A DNA stretch of 64,000 bases from Phytophthora colocasiae (Eukaryota; Oomycota; Peronosporomycetes; Peronosporales; Peronosporaceae): assembly GCA_018806915.1 (NCBI GenBank), contig JAGKQI010000046.1:310001-374000 (forward strand), written 5' to 3'. Each line of letters begins with the position of its first letter. Position 1 is the first letter of the stretch. Both the position numbers and the translations under genes were made by a program. The notes beneath the pieces are model-generated. The model saw nothing but the letters and a program-made list of their open reading frames with translations. It was not told the origin of the DNA and made no database searches. This document shows positions 59,585-64,000 of the stretch, piece by piece.

Positions 59585-61269
59585 TGTCGCGAAGTCGGTG
59601 AAACTTTGGTCGCGGAGCAGGGGGCGTATAGTGAACCCTAGTTATACGACTACTGAAAAGGGGTTTTCAGAGCCGTACAACGGTAGGTTGGCGTGTGGTA
59701 CCTTGCGGTATCCTCGTGGGTTCGTTGTCTTCAGAAATATGACCCTCGCCGGAGTCTGAGAATGTGTGGTGAAGAGAAGTTGGGGTTCCCTTGGAGTCTG
59801 GTGTCGGTATTCAGGAAATCCTTCCAGGAGCGTTCGGGAGTCGGAATCTCTGGGAACCAAGATGGTTTCCAGGAAGTCGGCGGTCGAAAAGAGGTTAATA
59901 TACCAGAGAAAGTCTGAAATCGGTGTCTGAATATCACGAATCCAGAACCGATATACCTGACTTTCAGAGATAAACAACCAATACACAGAGTTCGAAAATA
60001 TACAAATATATACAGCCGTTCTTATTCTTTCTAGGCCCTTGAACGGTGGGCTAACACTCCAGGTCAACTAGGGACTTGCTACCAGACACCTGGTCTGTCT
60101 GGTATCCCCTTACGTTCGCGCACCACCCTCTAGTATAGAGGGAAATATAAACCAATACAATCGGCTATATATAACAGTCTACCTTGCACTCTGAAAACGA
60201 CTGTCTAGTTTCCAGAGCCTGTCCAAACGAGCAATATGAAATGGGCTACCGCTAGAGACAAAACAAACGACCCAACTAGGATATGGAATAGGCGGGTCCT
60301 CTCAGGTCTCTACGTTACCTGATCTCCACCTAAGGGGATTGAATTTGGTGGAGATCACACGACGTACGTGATGACGTAGTGGCTTGAATACCTCTCAAGC
60401 GGACTTGTGCAGTAGCAAGCAAATTGAACTCTGTTTATCGTTTATCTTCCTCATAACTATCATATATCTCTGGTAACTCTCTTCTTCTTGTCGTCTTTTG
60501 CGTCCTTTATGCAGTCAGTCTTCATATCTCAGATACTCTTGGTCTTTGTATACATCTGGTACTTTGACTTGGTCTCAGTATGCAGTCTGTGCAGCCGATC
60601 TCGATGGGTTGACAGGTAGAGACGTCATTACGGGGGATGTGCAGGTCAGTAATCACTTGAATGCGTGACTTGAACTTGGGTTCACTTGGTTTCAGTATGG
60701 TCTTGAATCTTCGGTGGTTTCAGGGTCTGGTATCCTGGTTTTCAGAGTCTGATATAACTTGGTTTCCAGAGTCTTAGTCACTCAGAGTTAGAGATACCAG
60801 AGTCTTGAGTAGGAAACCAGAGTACGGAGCACCAATGCTACAACGTACATGAAGATCTTGAGGGTTGCGCGGGTGCGCGGCGTCCGGCGCGCGATACTTG
60901 GTCTCTGTGGGTATATATCGTGAATCCTTGAACCATCCATCGTCGCGCTGGACGGTAACGGGATGAGGTCTCTCAGAGATACGTTCTTCTGAGAGACTTT
61001 CCGCCAGAACTTAGGCACTCATCGTCGGGGAAAGTCCGGTGACCAGACAGAGTGTAGTTGACCTTCAGAGTTGTGCACACTCTGAAGTACACTTCTAGTC
61101 CTTTGGGCCCCTTTACAGTCAGGCGAAGGTTTATCCACAATCTTCCACAGATGTCGCACGGGTGCGGCCGCGTCCCAAAGTCCCTTTCGCTTATAACCCA
61201 TAGTATAACCAATCACATCGTAACGTAATATCCACCTGTCGCTCTAAAATCGGAATTAACATCATGTCA
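59585..61269 (-). repeat. 3' LTR of B'
   Basis: 1685 bp, reverse of the B LTR, with the same TG...CA ends. About 70-80 bases near 60350-60425 are unrelated to the B LTRs while both flanks align. The hairpin at 60320-60357 is kept by a compensatory change. Confidence 0.95.
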
Positions 61270-61324
61270 ACCGCCCCTCCTGGTCACGATCCATCAGTGC
61301 GGAACTTTCTCCAAGCTGTGTATC

Positions 61325-64000
61325 ATGGCCAGGCCTATCAAACATTCTGATAGACGGTTTTCAGAGCGTAGCGTAGCTGCAACTCTTTGTCAGTTACCTG
61401 GTTTTCAGAGTCTCTGGTGTCCCGTCGCACAATCTGATTCTCTCAGACTCAGAAACTTGAATTTGACTTGCCAAACAGGCGATCATTTTCAAAACTCCGT
61501 CCTTTCGCTCATGACTGAGGAAACAAACGCTTCCCTGAGCTCAAATGCCCCAGCAAGTGGGGTGGCAGGCGACGCCACAGGCACTTGTCCTGCTTCGGCA
61601 ACTGCCGATATATCGCAGGGTGGAGATGTTGGTTCAGCCACATCGCCAGGTGGCAGCCCTAGCGCCCCAGCCCATGCATCCAAACCTACCGACTCACAGG
61701 TCGATGGTCCGATTGAGGACCTCCCTGGTGATGACGTGAACTCGGCCGGTGCTGGTGATCTCTCGCCAACGGTGGCTTCACGTGGGGAGTCTCACTCTGA
61801 ATTCTCGGAGGGAACTCCTGGTGTCTTCAGACCGCGAGCCTTTGGTGCTCCACGGCTTTTGTCCACAGAAGAGGTCGATCGGCTGTTTCGTCAGGGTCTG
61901 GTGACGTCCACAGGAGACCAAGTCACGGCGTTGGGGGACTCTGATGTTCCCCAGAATTATATTGCTCCCATCGTCAAACCAGAGGGACGTGCCTTTCTGG
62001 TGAGTACTCCTGCACGGGCTGAAGATTTCAGAAGAGGGCGTCACATAGCGAATGCGTATGGTGGCCCCTGTGTGCTCGTGGGTTACGAGGCACTTACTGA
62101 TGAAGACCTCCGGGAGCTGGAGCGAGTGATTCCAAGCTTCGACCCCGCCGAAGTTGTGTCTCCGTGCGCCCAGACTCCAGACGTGCGTACTCTGGATGCT
62201 TTGACGTCGTCTGTGGATGTTCGCCGGGAGCTGGGGTCTCTGGTTTCTCACGTCTCCCCCACCCGCCTTGCCGAGAAGGTCTTTCGGACGGCTGGATGCT
62301 TGAAACTCATGGCTGCTGCTCACCGTCGCCTTCGGGAACGCGTTGGTTCTCAGAACGGTGTCGCCTTGATTGATGCTGCAGCAGCGCGCTCTGAATGCGA
62401 AGAAATCAAGCGTGAGTGGGTACTGCACTGTCAATACTGGAAACACGAGCTTAAGTGTGCCCAGCAAGACGCCGGTGCGGTAGAAGAACGCATGACTTTG
62501 GAGATTCAGGATCTCAAAGCTCACTACCAGGACCAAGTGGAAGCTCTGAAGTCGGACAAGGCAGTTCTGAAGTCCCAAGTCGCTGATCTTCAAGCACAGA
62601 TCTCGATTCTGAAGTCGCGTCCTGAGGTCAAGCCCACAGATCAGCGGGGGTTCTCAGAGTTCCTACAAGAGAATTCTGAAATCTCTGGTAATTGGGATCG
62701 GCTCCATGACCTTCTGGTGTCATACCAAGAGGACACCATCGTCCCTGATAACTGGACGACTATCATCAGCGTGACAGCCTTGGACGCGCGAAAGAAACCC
62801 GTTCCTGACTTCAAGAAACGGCTTTCTGAGGAACGAGCTCGTCAGGCTGCTGAGAAGACCGCGAGGACCTCCAGAGTTCTGGATCTTACTCGTCCAAGTA
62901 CTGAAGCCTCAGAGTCCAAGAGCGAGAGTCCACGGTACCTGTCATATCCGCCGAAGCCCCAGACTCTGAAATCACCTCCGAAGCGATCGCTCAAGTGGGA
63001 CTCCAAGAGTTTGCAGCGTCGCCCGTCCGGACACAAGCCCGTTGAAGAATCGGCGCTTCCGGCGAATGCAGATTCTAAGGTGGCAAAGTCTGAGGTCCAC
63101 AAGAGACTCCCTGGTGACGTGGTCTGGAAGGAAGTTCGACCCGACCTCCGCCAAGCCCTGCTATCTGGGATCAAGTATGATAAAGCCATGGAGTGGTTGG
63201 CATCGGACAAAGCGGCTCACAGTCTCTTCAGCAGTCCGGCTCTCATTCAGATGTTGGTGAGCCTGGTATTCTCTCGTCGCCTGGATGCTACTCTTTGGGC
63301 CAAGTACGTCCCTGAAGTGTATTACCAGATGGCCGACGAGGTGGTGGATCGTCACATCTCAGCTGGTACCGAGCCTGCAGCCTGGGGTGATCTGGATGGT
63401 CCCGTAAATTATCCAGAAAGTGATGTCGAGTCCACCGCCGACAACCCAAGGACGACCCGGATTACAAGGATTCTGGTGTGATCGAGTCCGAAGACGAAGA
63501 TGACGACGAGAGCTCTGATGATGGTGAGTCTGACGACAGCGATTCCGAGAGTGACAAGTCTGAAGACAAGGAGTCTCAGGACAAGAAGTCTGGAAGCAAG
63601 AAGTCTGGGAGCAAGAAGTCTGGGAGCAAGAAGTCTGATGACCACCCGCGTCCTGGCTCCAAGCGTCCCCGGGACTCTGATGACGACTCGGACTCTGATG
63701 ATGGGCCTATCATCCCTACCAAAAAGTCCAAGAGAAGCCTTGCGTTCATAAAGGCCCATACCAGTCCCAAGTCTCGCCCGAAGTCCACCAGTGGAAGTGG
63801 ATCGAAGTCCAAAAGTTCTTCTGGGAAAGCGCGTAGTCTGGTGTCCAAGCCCTACAACTCCCTGACGGTCAAGGAGCTCCAGGTGGTGGAAACACCAGAT
63901 TGTGAGGCATCCTCCTGGTTGTACTATGGTATCAGGGTACAACGAGTGAGCTCTACCAAGACCACCACTGGCCAGACATTGGGTTTTCCAGACTACGAGG
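61325..64000 (+). pseudogene. Antisense accessory gene of B', frameshifted
   Basis: Homologue of 15882-19199 with the same ATG and start (MARPIKHSDRRFSERS). One base is missing near 63445 (in the STADNPR block), ending the first frame at 63481. The second frame then continues the homology (acidic tract, DKKSGSKKSG repeats, RPGSKRPRD, aromatic C-terminal part) to the window end. Differences from B are mostly synonymous. The gene is 55 bases from the LTR, as in B. The opposite-strand frames here are shadows. Confidence 0.8.

Larger units (their letters stand above)
59585..64000 (-). mobile_element. Second copy of giant Gypsy element (B'), 3' end
   Basis: Minus-strand copy with LTR 59585-61269, polypurine tract 61270-61281 and the antisense accessory gene from 61325. 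The element continues past the window end. It inserted into element D. Confidence 0.95.

Noticed and set aside
61778..62593. 271-codon minus-strand frame opposite the B' antisense gene
   Set aside because: Shadow of the 61325 gene; third-position changes fall in the plus frame and the B copy shows a shorter, different frame.

Overview
The window looks like repeat-rich genomic DNA of an oomycete, most likely Phytophthora or a close relative. The evidence is two Crinkler (CRN) effector genes with the oomycete LxLxLAK-type N-terminus and HVLV-P motif, a tandem double-repeat cyclic-nucleotide-gated channel, a FYVE fragment, an oomycete-like Inr promoter, and layers of nested Ty3/Gypsy LTR retrotransposons. 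No rRNA, tRNA gene, CRISPR array or operon structure is visible.

Layout. 1-3772: two inverted remnants of a Gypsy family (A) saturated with the word GGATCC. 3777-20942: a complete 17.2-kb Gypsy element (B) with 1.69-kb LTRs, a 4-bp target duplication, a very large gag, protease, RT, two RNase H domains, integrase with chromodomain, and a 1105-codon gene on the opposite strand next to the 3' LTR. 20943-22405: 3' end of a palindrome-rich element (E) with its own antisense ORF and a 3 x 155-bp array in the LTR. 22797-27760: decayed coiled-coil, PDZ-like and hAT transposase genes. 28219-31869: a CRN pseudogene split by a 1.63-kb pogo-like transposon. 32001-37990: an L-aspartate-oxidase-like pseudogene split by a young Gypsy element (F, 5352 bp) whose LTRs look identical. 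38010-41971: a second CRN N-terminus and the channel gene. 42064-46742: FYVE fragment and a decayed minus-strand Gypsy element (G). 46743-about 53690: element C, whose LTR and coding sequence carry short inverted repeats throughout. 53830-59584: minus-strand element D, rich in the word CGTTCC. 59585-64000: a second, minus-strand copy of B (B').

Themes. (1) The Gypsy families differ by an internal sequence signature: GGATCC in A, CTCTGA/CCAGA words in B, CGTTCC/AACGCT in D, and closely spaced hairpins in C and E. (2) B, B', C, D and E each carry an ORF antisense to gag-pol near the 3' LTR. In B versus B' this ORF differs mainly at third codon positions, which suggests it is a selected gene. 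(3) B and C carry good -1 ribosomal frameshift signals at the gag end. (4) B has a second RNase H with its acidic residues while its original RNase H has lost two of them. Most coding regions are broken by stops or frameshifts; F is the one element that looks almost intact.
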